From Blastomyces gilchristii SLH14081 (Eukaryota; Ascomycota; Eurotiomycetes; Onygenales; Ajellomycetaceae), in assembly GCF_000003855.2 (NCBI RefSeq), contig NW_003101677.1:2241830-2305829 (forward strand): a stretch of 64,000 nt of DNA, read 5' to 3'. Numbering within the stretch: the stretch's first letter is position 1; each line of letters begins with the position of its first letter. Below, in pieces: positions 34,390 through 45,390 of this stretch. The notes under the pieces are model-generated. The model did not search any database. It was not told where the DNA came from and saw only the letters and a program-made list of their open reading frames with translations. The position numbers and the translations under genes were made by a program.

Positions 34390-36187
34390 ATGAGTTCAAA
34401 AGTACACTCAGTTTATGTGAAAAAAGATGCTTTCTCAAATGCTATTCCTGAGATTGAAATTCTGAAGAGAAGAAAGAAAGAAGAAATAGAGAAATCACAA
34501 GTTCTTGAAATACAGAAACTTGAAAAAGTAAATAAAATTCTTGGAAAGTAGTGGCTGAGTGAGATGAATGAAGAAGTTCTGTTAATTCTTCATACTCAGA
34601 CTTAGACTGACCGCCGGGATCATGAATTTCATGTTTGGTCTCATTTGATCTAGTCTCATACATTTTTTGGCGTGAATCCCGCTGGGACTAGCTATTAAAA
34701 AAACATGTAAAGTGACCATATATCAGATCTTAAAATGGAACAATAACTTGAAAAAAATAAGAAAGTGGTCTCATTTGATTTCTTTTAGTCTCATTCTTGG
34801 CATAAAGTTACTATTTTTAGACATTTTAAGGTTTTCTTTAGACTATTTTTATTTTTTTAAAAAGTAACGCTTTTTGATAACACTCAAATAAGATTTAAAG
34901 TCATTTAAAGCAATAAAAATAATTTAAATTGAGAAGTGGAAATCATGATCTCATTTGGAAAATGTGACAAGAGTAGACAGTAAGTCTCACTGGGACAGTA
35001 TGAGACTACTATCTAATGTTAAAACCATGTAATGAAATCAGTCGAATTGATAATGAGACTATTCAAAAATCTGGTCCTGGTCCCAGACACGGTCACACAG
35101 TCAGTCTACTCAGGCTAGACAACTACAGAAAGTGATCAAGTTCAAGCTTGGAATTTCAAACACAGTTCTAAAAACTTTGATAATTTCTAATGCAATCACT
35201 GACTCTTCAGTTTGCTCTTCTTTCTTTTCTACTTCTTCTTCTTCTCCTTCTTTAAATTAGAAGAAAATATATGCTCAAGCAGCTGAATCTGCTGTCTCTA
35301 AACCTGCTTTCTCTAAATCTGCTGTCTCAAAACCTGATCAAAATTCTGAGAAAACTGAGAAGAATACTGCTCATACTTCTATTGATAGAAGAGTGGAGAA
35401 AAAAATGCAAAAAGAGAAAAATCTTCAAATCTTCAGAAATAGAAGACTTATTCAGAAAGTCTCAAATCAGAATATCTTGCAGAGAAATAAGCTAAACTCA
35501 AATCTCATTTTCAGAATTAGAAATGAAATCAATTAGCAGTTCTTTTCTCAGTTAATGACTGATATTGAAGTTCAAAAATCAGTTATAGCTTCAATTGAGT
35601 CATTCTTCTTTGAAAACTTCATCATTCTGATCACAATGTCTGAATTCAGTGCAGAATTCCTTATTCAGAATGAGAATCTCTGGAAATCAGCAGTAGTCAT
35701 AATATTCCAGTTGAAATCTTTGACTGTGAGAAAGAAATGCTACTTCTCAAAAATGAATTGAAAGAATACAATTTTATTCAACTGAGAAAAGAGTCTGTAT
35801 GACTTAATTCAATTGAGTTCAGACAGAGTAGAAGAAATGCCTCTGTTCTAGTGTATACAAGAACACTTAAACAATCAAGAATCTCTGAAGTAAGAGTAGC
35901 AGGTTTGAAAATGAGAGTTCATGAATACAAAGACTCAAGAATGAATCTCAAAGCTCAAACACAGTGTTCAAACTGTCACAGATATAAACACTTTGCAATC
36001 TCTTGTTTCAGAGACTCAAAATGCACCTTCTGTGCTAGAGATCACAAAACTAGTGAGTATAAATGTGAAACATGCTTAAAAAGAGATGAAATATGTCAAT
36101 ATACTCTGCTTAAGTGCTTCAATTGCAAAGAAAATCATGCATCTAGCTCAAAAGAATGTGTATTTACTTCAAGAACTCAGAAGAACT
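34390..36187 (+). pseudogene. LINE L6 ORF1 (nucleic-acid-binding protein), split by a MITE
   Basis: The start ATG at 34390 opens MSSKVHSVYVKKDAFSNAIP, followed by a lysine/glutamate-rich, probably coiled-coil segment. A MITE interrupts it at 34603-35108. The C-terminal part (35851-36187) is open for 112 codons and carries three zinc knuckles: CSNCHRYKHFAISC, CTFCARDHKTSEYKC and CFNCKENHASSSKEC. These fit the ORF1 protein of I/Tad-clade LINEs, which binds the element RNA. Several stops (TGA, TAG) elsewhere make it non-functional. It is the best-preserved ORF1 in the window; only the knuckle part exists in L7. Confidence 0.8.
34603..35108 (+). mobile_element. hAT-like MITE copy c (506 bp), complete ends
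   Basis: Starts TAGACTGACCGCCGGG and ends CACAGTCAGTCTA. The 8-base flanks CTCAGACT (34595-34602) and CTCAGGCT (35109-35116) differ by one G-to-A change. It is inserted in LINE ORF1; joining the flanks restores the reading frame context (HTQ before, ARQLQKV after). Non-coding. Confidence 0.9.
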
Positions 36188-36224
36188 GAAGAAAAGATGA
36201 AGCTCAAAGTCAATCTAGAACTGA

Positions 36225-36739
36225 NNNNNNNNNNNNNNNNNNNNNNNNNNNNNNNNNNNNNNNNNNNNNNNNNNNNNNNNNNNNNNNNNNNNNNNNNNNN
36301 NNNNNNNNNNNNNNNNNNNNNNNNNNNNNNNNNNNNNNNNNNNNNNNNNNNNNNNNNNNNNNNNNNNNNNNNNNNNNNNNNNNNNNNNNNNNNNNNNNNN
36401 NNNNNNNNNNNNNNNNNNNNNNNNNNNNNNNNNNNNNNNNNNNNNNNNNNNNNNNNNNNNNNNNNNNNNNNNNNNNNNNNNNNNNNNNNNNNNNNNNNNN
36501 NNNNNNNNNNNNNNNNNNNNNNNNNNNNNNNNNNNNNNNNNNNNNNNNNNNNNNNNNNNNNNNNNNNNNNNNNNNNNNNNNNNNNNNNNNNNNNNNNNNN
36601 NNNNNNNNNNNNNNNNNNNNNNNNNNNNNNNNNNNNNNNNNNNNNNNNNNNNNNNNNNNNNNNNNNNNNNNNNNNNNNNNNNNNNNNNNNNNNNNNNNNN
36701 NNNNNNNNNNNNNNNNNNNNNNNNNNNNNNNNNNNNNNN
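36225..36739. other. assembly gap (515 N)
   Basis: Run of N between ORF1 and the endonuclease region of LINE L6. Comparison with L7 (59690-60235) suggests roughly this much sequence is missing. Confidence 0.99.
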
Positions 36740-36774
36740 TAAAAGAAAGAGATTAAGATATTAATTTAATCTAA

Positions 36775-39700
36775 GATTTAATATCATGTCTGACCCTGAT
36801 ATTCTGATGAGTGATATTATAGATAAAGAAAATGAGTTTGATACTATACAGCTCATAAATATCTATAATAAAAAGTTATTGAAGAAAAATAACAATATCT
36901 GAACAATTGATAGAGAATTTCTGAACATAACTTCATCAAGAAACTCTATAACTGTAGAAGATTTCAATGCACATCATCTCTGATGAAACTCAGAGTGCAC
37001 GAGAGCAGTGAGAGCTGATAATCTAGTTAAATGAACTTTTAAGCATTGAATAGATTTAGTTAACAAGTCTGATTAACAAACATTCTTTAGAAAAGATATG
37101 AAACAGAAATCTATTATAGATCTAACTTTCATATCATAAAATCTAATTAAAAAAAGATTTATAAACTGATTTATTAATTCAAATGAAACCTCAGAATCAG
37201 ATTATGAGATCATTCAATTTAATATTGAACTGAGTGAAAAACAAAGAAGTGAAAATCCTCTTCTCTCTAATCAGTATAACTTTGAAAAAGCTGATTGAAA
37301 AGCAGTTGAAGAAAGCATAAAACTGTTAAAATCTGAAGAGCAGAGTGAGCTATATTGAAATTCTGATCAAGATATCTTAAATGAAATGCTTAAGAATAGA
37401 GTGAAGCTCATTGCATCTATTATTCTAATAAGTATTAAAGATAATATTCTCAAGAGAAAGTCTTCTGAGTATTTCAAATCTTGATGAAATGAGAATATCA
37501 CTTCTAAAAGAAAGTAATTAGCCACTGCTAAGAGAGATTGAAAGAATAACTTAATATCTGATGAAGAGTTTAAAACTATTCAAAATGAATATTTTTCAAA
37601 TATTAAAAGAGACAAAACAGATTACTGAAATAAATTTCTTGAAGAAGCATAAGAAAAAGAAGTTTTGTAAAGTCTTCAACTATACTAAAATAAGAAGTGT
37701 AGCAAAGCTTTCAACCTTAGAATATGAATTATAGAACAAATTGTATACAGCAAACTCTTTTGAGGAAAAATGTCAAGCTTTTATAAGAATTCTCTTTCAA
37801 AACTCATCACATTTAGAAGAGAAAAATATGTCATTTCATGAATATATTGATGAAAATAACTGGGAATGATCTGAGCTTATATATAATGAACTAGAGTCAG
37901 TAATATTCTCAAGTTCAATTAAGAGTGCTGCAGGGCCTGGTTTAATTAATCACTTAATTATTCAAAACACATATTACTACTTGAGGAATGAATATTTTGA
38001 GCTCTTTTTCAATCTCTTAAAAAATGAGTATCACTTTGAATGCTGAAGAGAAGCTACTGAAGTAATTCTTACAAAATCTAATAGAAAAGCTTTAATTTCT
38101 AAGTTATATAGAGTAATATCTCTGTTGAACTGTTTGAAAAAAGTTCTAGCAAAGATAATAACTACCAGATTATCTTTTATAAGCTCTATTAGTGATTCTC
38201 TTCTATTTAATGAATAAATAAGAGATAGAAAGCAATGTTCTGTAATTAACACTGTTCTTTCAATTATTTATGATATTTAAGTAGTAAAGTATGAAGACCT
38301 GGTCTCAACTGCAGTTTTTATTGATATAAAAGATGCATTTGATTATGTTTCAAAGTCTAAGATGATTCAAACTGTAAAGATGTTAAAACTGTCACTTTCT
38401 CTAATAAAATAAGTTAATTGTTTTATATCTAAAAGAATTATACAACTATTCTTTGATGAAAGAAAACAAGATAAAACTAAGATAAAAATAGAAGTATCAC
38501 AAGAATCTTCAATCTTATCTGTTTTATTTGCAATATACACTGCATGTCTATTCAAGAATAGAGAGATAAAAGTAATGAGATCTTCAAGTTATATAGATAA
38601 TATTAATCTACTCTACAGTTCAAGGCAAATCAAAGAGAATTTAGAAATGATTGAGAAAGCAGCAAAGAAAATCTTTGTTAGAGCAGATATCAATCTAATT
38701 TAATTTAATATGAATAAAACTGAGTTCATTCACTTTTTTTCCAGGTTTAATGAGAAAGAACTAAGTCTAACTCTTTTGAAAAAAGAGATTAAACCCAGTT
38801 TGAATGTCAAATGACTAGGAGTATGGTTAAACTCCAAGTTGAATTTTAAATATCATATTCAACAAAGAATCATCAAGACAGAGAGACTACTGAATAGTAT
38901 AATCAGACTATTAAATACTGAGAGAGGTCTATTCTTTCAGGCTATGAGACAATTATACATAGTCTGTATTATCTCAGTAGCTGATTAAGCAGTTCAAGTT
39001 TGATAGAATAATTAAGATCACTTTACTGAACTCTTTCAAAGTCTACAAAACAGAGTTTTGAGAAGAATTCTAGAAACATTCAAATCATCTTCTATTAAAG
39101 CAATGAAAATTGAAGCTTCAATTTCATCTTCTACTATTCAATTTGAAAAGACCTGTATGAACTATGCTCTGACAGTCATGAAAATGAGCTCAAATTATAT
39201 AATCAGAGAAAGAGTCTCTTCTTCATTTTCACTAGTTAACTCAGGAAATGAACTGAATTGAAAGAGATTTCTTGATTGAAATGAGAATAATACTTTAAAG
39301 AAAATGCCCTCTCAACTGTATAGACCCTATTCACTTATTAAAAATCAATTTTCTTTATTAAATATTGAGAAAATTGATCATGAGAAGACATCTCTCTGAA
39401 GAGAAAAGCTGAAATCTCTTATAGACTTACAAATAAGTGCACTATCTAAAGAGAGAGAATATGAACAGTATTTGAAGAAGATCTCTACAATCAATATAAA
39501 AGACTCTATTCTGATTTACTCAGATGGCTCAAAAAATGAGAATTTGAATAGATTAGACATAGACATTGCTTATACTGAAGATAATATCAATTTTATCTCA
39601 GATTTCTGGAATTTAGACTGTGAATCTGAAGTCTTTGATACTGAACTATTTATAACAGTGAAAGCTTTCAAACTGATTGAAATAAAATCTTATAAAAGTG

Positions 39701-40436
39701 AAAATAGTTTGAAAGAGACATGAATATTCTCTGATAGTCAAGCTACTTTAAAAAGACTTAGAAATAGTCAGATTCATAATGATCAAATGAATCTTGAACT
39801 GATTTTAAACTCTGTTTTGAAAATTCAAAAGAGAAGCACATTAAAACTCATAATTCATCTGCATTGAGTTCCTGCTTATATGAATATTCATGGCAAGGAA
39901 TTGGCTGATTCAGCTGCAAAAAAGAGTTCATAATTAAGCAGATTTATTCAAAAAACAGTGTTCTGATCTTTCATAAAGAGAAAGATAAAAGAAGCTTGTT
40001 TAAACAAGTAAAATGAAAGCTGACAGAAACAAAAGAAGAGCATACATTATTCAAGATTTGAGACAAAACCAAAGTGAAAATCTTGTTCAATTAAATGTAA
40101 AAAGAAAATATTCTCATCTATAATTCAGCTGAAACTAGGATATAGTTATTTCAAATCCTATATACAAAGATTTGATGATAGATTTGATTCAACAGAGTGC
40201 TCATTCTGCAATGTGAATGAAAATCCTGAGTATATTGTAATACATTGTACATTATACAATAGTCTCAGAGTCAGATTAAAGAAGAAGTATGATTTAAATC
40301 AATTACATATGAGGTTCTTATTCTCAACTGAGACAGGAATTAAATACTTAATAGACTTTCTTTTAGAAACTCAAGCAGCTACAAGAAAATGACTGAATTC
40401 AAAAGTATCTGAATATGAAGAGGTGGAAATTGATTA
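36775..40436 (+). pseudogene. LINE L6 ORF2 (endonuclease, RT, RNase H) remnant
   Basis: An APE-type endonuclease is recognisable at about 36780-37270 (EDFNAHHL for GDFNAHH, then SECTRAVRADNLV and KQKSIIDLTFIS). The RT lies at about 37900-38960: STAVFIDIKDAF at about 38305-38345, and SYIDNINLLYSS at about 38587-38622, where the YxDD motif has become YIDN. RNase H with YSDGSKNENLNR is at about 39498-39545. The zinc segment (CSFCNVNENPEYIVIHC) is at about 40200-40250, ending at TAG 40434-40436. The order matches Tad-like LINEs. Many stops, mainly TGA. Confidence 0.82.
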
Positions 40437-40819
40437 GATATAGTCTGTTAAAACAGCTATACACTATCTTTTAATAATTTTATTTTATTATAGTCTCTCT
40501 TTACTGTACTTGTTTCTTTCTGTTCTTTTCTATCTATCTACTTAATCTGTCTATCTTTAAGACTATGTTCTCTTTTCCTTTGTCATGATATTTTGAAATG
40601 ATTTTAAAGTATCAGAAGGTGTTGAAATACTGCAATTTATAAACAGTTTTTGTATTCTGAGCTGGAATTTTCTGATTTTGCATGTCTGAAATTGATAAAT
40701 GTATAATAGTTGACTCTATAGATATAGGAAAAACCCTGAGATCTAAAGGTTCTCAAATAGATGTCATAGTCTCTGACTGCATACATCTATAATTGAAGAA
40801 TAATAATAATAATAATTGA

Positions 40820-41435
40820 TTAATTATTGAACTGATGGCATCTTCATCTACACTTAATTTCACAAGAATTTCCAACCTTCATGATGAGTAGAGAGTGAGA
40901 TCAGAAGTATTGAAATATGTGAGAGTATCTAAGCATTTCTTCAGTATTCATATTATATTCATATCTAATTCTGTCAGTGTTGAGATTGTCTGTGCAGAGG
41001 TTTCTTATTAACACAATCACTGAATCTCTTCATATTAGCATTATTAAGTTTCATGTATATCAGCTATCTGTTGCTGTTGTAATTTCAACATTGCTCAGAG
41101 TCACTGTGACACTGTATCTATACTTGCATTCAAGAGTTCTCTTATTTTATCAGTAGACATAGCTGTATCATTTATCAGATGTGTGTAATGATATGAATAT
41201 CTCATACATCTGTGTCAGAACTCTTAGATCTTTCACTGATATTCTCTTTATAAGATCTTACTCTCTTTGTAAGATCTTGTTACAGAGTCAGATTGACTGA
41301 TGAGCAAGCTTCTATCTAAGAACTCAGTGTTCACTTAACTGTTTAACTGTTTGTCTATTTCTTACACATTGTTACATATTCAGATATCTCAGTAAATAAT
41401 TATTTCTAATAAGAAGATAATGAATGTTTTTCAAG
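40820..41435 (-). other. gypsy G1-c 5' leader/gag fragment
   Basis: Aligns with 22705-23308 of G1-b, including the segment CAGAACTCTTAGATCTTTCACTGA. A short local duplication (ATAAGATCTTACTC then GTAAGATCTTGTTAC) lies near 41250-41280. No open frame. Confidence 0.7.
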
Positions 41436-41728
41436 TATAAGAAGTCTACACTAAATAGATCAATATAATATTTATAGATCTTATATAACAAAGTGAAAAA
41501 CATTAAAGAAGAAAAAGAAAGAGAAAGTATGAGAATCAGCAATCAGAGTGAATATTTATACATATATACAGTATATACACAGTGAAGCTTCAGAGCAGAA
41601 GAATAGAAATTTCATGAATTTTTCAGCTGAGAATTAGTGATTGAGAATGACTGAGAATCAGAGCTTTGAGTGAAATCTATGAAGTGTAAAGAAATAGTCT
41701 ATATAATAATTGAGTGCAGCCTGTCATA
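41436..41728 (-). repeat. 5' LTR of gypsy G1-c
   Basis: 293 bp, the partner of 29618-29910. It starts TATAAGAAGTCTACAC and ends CCTGTCATA. It is more converted than its partner at several sites. Confidence 0.85.
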
Positions 41729-42051
41729 TTATAATTTTTACTTCTCAATCTAAATTATTTTTATTACTTTAAATAACTTTAAATCTTATTTAAGTGTTAT
41801 TAAAAAGTGTTACTTTTTAAAAAATTAAAAATAGTCTAAAAAAAACCTTAAAATGTTTAAAAATAGTAACTTTATATTAAGAATAAGATTAAATGAAATT
41901 AAATAAGATTACTTTCTTATTTTTTCTAAGTTATAGTCTTATTTTAAGATCTGATAACTAGTCACTTTGCATGTTTTTTAATGATTAGTCCCAGCGGGAT
42001 TCACGCCAAGAAATGTATGGGACCAAATGGGATTAAATGTGAAATTCATGA
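41729..42051 (-). mobile_element. hAT-like MITE copy a, part 3 of 3 (terminus lost)
   Basis: The reverse complement of MITE positions about 1-330: it contains ACTTCTCAATCTAAATT, CCCAGCGGGATTCACGCC and GAAATTCATGA. The expected last 17 bases (TCCCGGCGGTCAGTCTA) are missing, yet the target-duplication copy ACGGTGTC follows directly at 42052-42059. Confidence 0.8.
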
Positions 42052-42123
42052 ACGGTGTCGGCGACTGGCACGCCGGAACAACCATAACCGGTCGTATAAT
42101 AAGCCTACGTTTTTCCGGTATGG
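42052..42123 (-). mobile_element. terminus of DNA transposon T1
   Basis: Unmutated GC-rich end, GTGTCGGCGACTGGCACGCC...CCTACGTTTTTCCGGTATGG, followed by TA (42124-42125). It is the reverse complement of the left end of T2 (48662-48740). Together with 13380-14082 it forms one transposon end split by the MITE and its nested load. Confidence 0.75.
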
Positions 42124-42158
42124 TAAGTTACCCGAAGTCACATGATCATCCCTCATCT

Positions 42159-42264
42159 TGAAGGATAACGTTATTGTGTTATGTTGTAATCTAACTACGC
42201 GAGTTACACTAAATGAATAGATTGAGGTGGCATGTGACTAGAGTAGGTGTAGTAATCATCAACA
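42159..42264 (-). repeat. 3' LTR of the copia element
   Basis: On the minus strand: TGTTGATGATTACTACACC ... CTCGCGTAG ... GTTATCCTTCA, 106 bp, well preserved. A purine-rich stretch AAGGGAGAG directly precedes it on the minus strand (reverse of 42265-42273), a good polypurine tract. The same LTR type begins at 58755 on the plus strand. Confidence 0.8.
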
Positions 42265-42304
42265 CTCTCCCTTGCTACACCATGGCCTATAAGCCGCCAC
42301 CCAG

Positions 42305-45300
42305 GGCCTCTCTCATTCTCAAATCTTTCAAAAATGTAATAATAATTAATTACATCAATTGAATTCTGATTTTCTTATTAGAAAAGATGTCTGTACAGCA
42401 ATAACTGTAAAAATCAAGAAATACATATAAAATTCATTAATCTGCTGTATCATCATTATCATTCAATCATTTCTTCTCAATTTTCTGAATGTCAATTCTT
42501 TTGATAAAATCTTCAAATACAGGCTTTATCAGTGACTTGATAAGTCTGTTAGCTATATTCACTGTAGAATTAACATGTTTCATCATGATTTCTTCTTTTT
42601 CAATTAAATTATAGAGAATATAATATCTAATCTTGATATAATGTAATCTTTATATTAAGAATTTCCTCTTTACTAGATTAATTGCTTTCTTATTATTAAC
42701 TTATAGATGTGAGTATATTTTTACTTTTTCATTATTCATTAATCTGATATTATATAATATATCATTCAATCAGATTATCTCACAAGCTGTCTCACTAGCT
42801 GTAATATACTCAGCTTCTGTAATTGATTTGATAATAGATGTCTGTCTCTGTGACTGTTATGAGATCAGTGACTCATTAATCAATATAATATAGCTGATAG
42901 TTAATTTATATTGAGAATTCACTCTCACTCAGTGAACTATCAAAAGAGAAAGAATATGAACAGCATTTGAAGAGGATTTCTACAATTAATGTAAAAGACT
43001 CTATTCTGATTTATTCAGATAGCTTAAAAAATGCGAACCTGAATAGATTAGGCGCAGGCATTGCTTATACTGAAGATAATATCAATTTTATCTCAGATTT
43101 CTGAAATCTAGGCTGTGAATCTGAAGTCTTTGATGCTGAAGTATTTGCAATAGTGAAAGCTTTCAAACTCATAGAAATAAAATCTCATAAAAGAGGAAAT
43201 AGTTTGAAAGAGACATGAATATTCTCTGATAGTCAAGCTGCTTTAAAAAGACTTAGAAATAGTCAGATTCATAATGATCAAATGAATCTTGAACTGATCT
43301 TAAACTCTGTTTTGAAAATTCAAAAGAGAAGAACATCAAAGCTGATAATTCATCTGCACTGAGTTCCTGCTTATATGAATATACATGACAATGAATTGGC
43401 TGATTCAGCTGCAAAAAAGAGTGCAGAATTAAGCAGATCTATTCAAAAAATTATGTCCTGGTCTTTTATAAAGAGAAAAATAAAAGAATCTTGTTTAGAC
43501 AAGTGAAATGAAAGCTGGCAGAAACAAAAGAAGTGTATACATTATTCAAGATTTGAAACAAAACCCAAGTGAAAATCTTGTTCAATTAAATATAAAAAGA
43601 AAATATTCTCATCTATAATACAGCTGAAACTAGGACATGGCTATTTCAAATCTTATATACAAAGATTTGATGATAGATTTGACTCAATAGAATGCTCATT
43701 CTGCAATACAAATGAGAATCCTGAGCATATTGTAATGCACTGTGCATTATACAATAATGTCAGAGTCAGATTGAAAGAGAAGTATGATCTAAATCAATTA
43801 AATATGAGATTCTTATTCTCAACTGAGACAGGAATTAAATACTTAATAGACTTTCTATCAGAAACTCAAGCAGCTACAAGAAAATGGCTAAATTCAGAAT
43901 TATCTGAATATGAAGAGAGGGAAATCAATCAGATATAGTCTGTTAAAACAGCTATACACTATCTTTGAATAATTTGTTTTGTTACAGTCTCTCTTTACTT
44001 TATCTTTTCCTTTCAATTTCTTTCTATCTATCTATTTAATGTGTCTATCTTTAAGACTGTGTTCTCTTTCTCTTTTCCTTTGTCATGATATTGTCAAATG
44101 ATTTCAAAGTATCAGAAGATGTTAAAACACTGCAATTTGTAAACAGTTTTTGTATTCTGGGCTGGAATTTTCTGATTTTGCATATCTGAAATGGATGAAT
44201 GTATAATAGTTAACTTTACAGATATAGGAAAAACCCTGAGAACTAAAAGTTCTCAGGTAGATGTCATAGTCTCTGACTGCATACATCTATAATTGAAGAA
44301 TAATAATAACACTCTCACTCAGTCTGAATCACAGTATGTCATAGAACTCAGATCATCTTCTATCTTCTTCTTATACAATATATCATGATTCTTTGTCTTC
44401 TTAATATAATGTAGAACATGTTTCAATACTACTCAACATTCTTTATATAAATATGAGTTAAAATGTAAGAGATAGTTAACTGCAAATATCAGATCTGACT
44501 GACTGCTTAAGATTAAATATTGCAATGATCTCAATTCTTAATAATATCTCATAGCTGTAAAGTTATCATTCAATTTCTTTCTCTCATCAGGTGAGAATTT
44601 CAGTTATATATCAGTTATCATTGAGATGTTAGCTGGATTTATCTTATTCATGTCAAAATCTTCAAGAATCTCTTCAATATAACAGCTCTGTGTAACTACT
44701 AGATTGCTATTTCTCTGATATTTAATCTTCATCTTAAGATATGACTTAATCTCTTTAATATTTCTTATCTTAAATCTCTTTATAATCTCTCTCAATACTC
44801 AGTCTAATTGCTGTTCTTGAGATTCTGTCACTTAGCAATCATTAATATGCAATATCAGATAGATCTTGTGAATAGAGTAATATTGAAATTCACTGTCATA
44901 AGATAATATCTTGAATCTCAATGTGATGAGATGTTCTGTTGCTAGGAAATATCATACTCTCACAGCTTGCTTCATTTTATATAGACTCTGACAAAGTAGT
45001 CTTATCAAGCTCTCTCTGCTGTGCTTAATATCTGTGAGCAGTTACATATAGATTATCTTATTCTGTGATAGTATGTCATTCAAAAATGTGAATACATAGT
45101 CAATCAATTTAATCTTTCATTCTTTGACAGTTAATATAGTAAATAGACTGTGTGATGTAGACTCTGATACCACTACAGCATATAATCTTATATAGTGAAT
45201 ATTCTGCTGTTGTAAGAATTCTCTAATTACTCAGTGAGCTCTAAAATGAATGATTTCTTTCTTATTATTAAATTTTCAATTATATACTCATTTATCTGCA

Positions 45301-45390
45301 AGAATATTCATTTTCAGAGTCTTCTCAATAATAATATATATCTTCTTCTGTTCAAATATGTTAATCTTCTTTTTCATTGTCTCATGTTAA
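42305..45390 (-). pseudogene. copia RT and RNase H remnant
   Basis: Minus strand. RT traces at about 44600-44900 include HINDC where YVDDC is expected, and then IKRFKIRNIKEIKSYLKMKI with TQSCYIEEILEDFDM, the standard copia RT end. After the LINE insertion, RNase H follows at about 42470-42880: ITEAEYITASETACEI, then LHYIKIRYY, VNIANRLIKSLIKPVF. Stops are frequent. Confidence 0.82.
42934..44309 (+). mobile_element. 5'-truncated LINE copy L8 with 14-bp target duplication
   Basis: 1,376 bp of LINE from the RNase H region to the (AAT)n tail, inserted in the copia RNase H/RT boundary. A perfect 14-base duplication CACTCTCACTCAGT lies at 42920-42933 and 44310-44323. Its RNase H segment keeps GGCGCAGGC (about 43052), which has become GACATAGAC in L6 (about 39562), a clean example of the mutation pattern. 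The last ORF piece (43735-43938) is open for 67 codons. Confidence 0.94.

Larger units (their letters stand above)
32673..40819 (+). mobile_element. near-full-length LINE copy L6
   Basis: The most complete LINE here: a long 5' region, ORF1 with zinc knuckles, a gap, ORF2 with endonuclease, RT, RNase H and zinc segment, the 3' UTR and (AAT)n. It lies inside gypsy G1-c, but the two flanks correspond to positions 2.1 kb apart in G1-b, so the insertion was accompanied or followed by a deletion. No target duplication is visible. The 5' limit is set where gypsy homology ends and is uncertain. Confidence 0.75.
29618..41728 (-). mobile_element. Ty3/gypsy element G1-c with nested SINE and LINE
   Basis: A minus-strand G1-family gypsy bounded by equal-length 293-bp LTRs (29618-29910 and 41436-41728) and a perfect 5-bp duplication TTATA (29613-29617 and 41729-41733). 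Its 3' half (integrase, part of RT) occupies 29911-32672 and its 5' leader 40820-41435. The middle (RT start, protease, gag, equal to about 20545-22705 of G1-b) is missing and a full LINE stands in its place. A SINE sits at 30852-31234. Confidence 0.88.
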
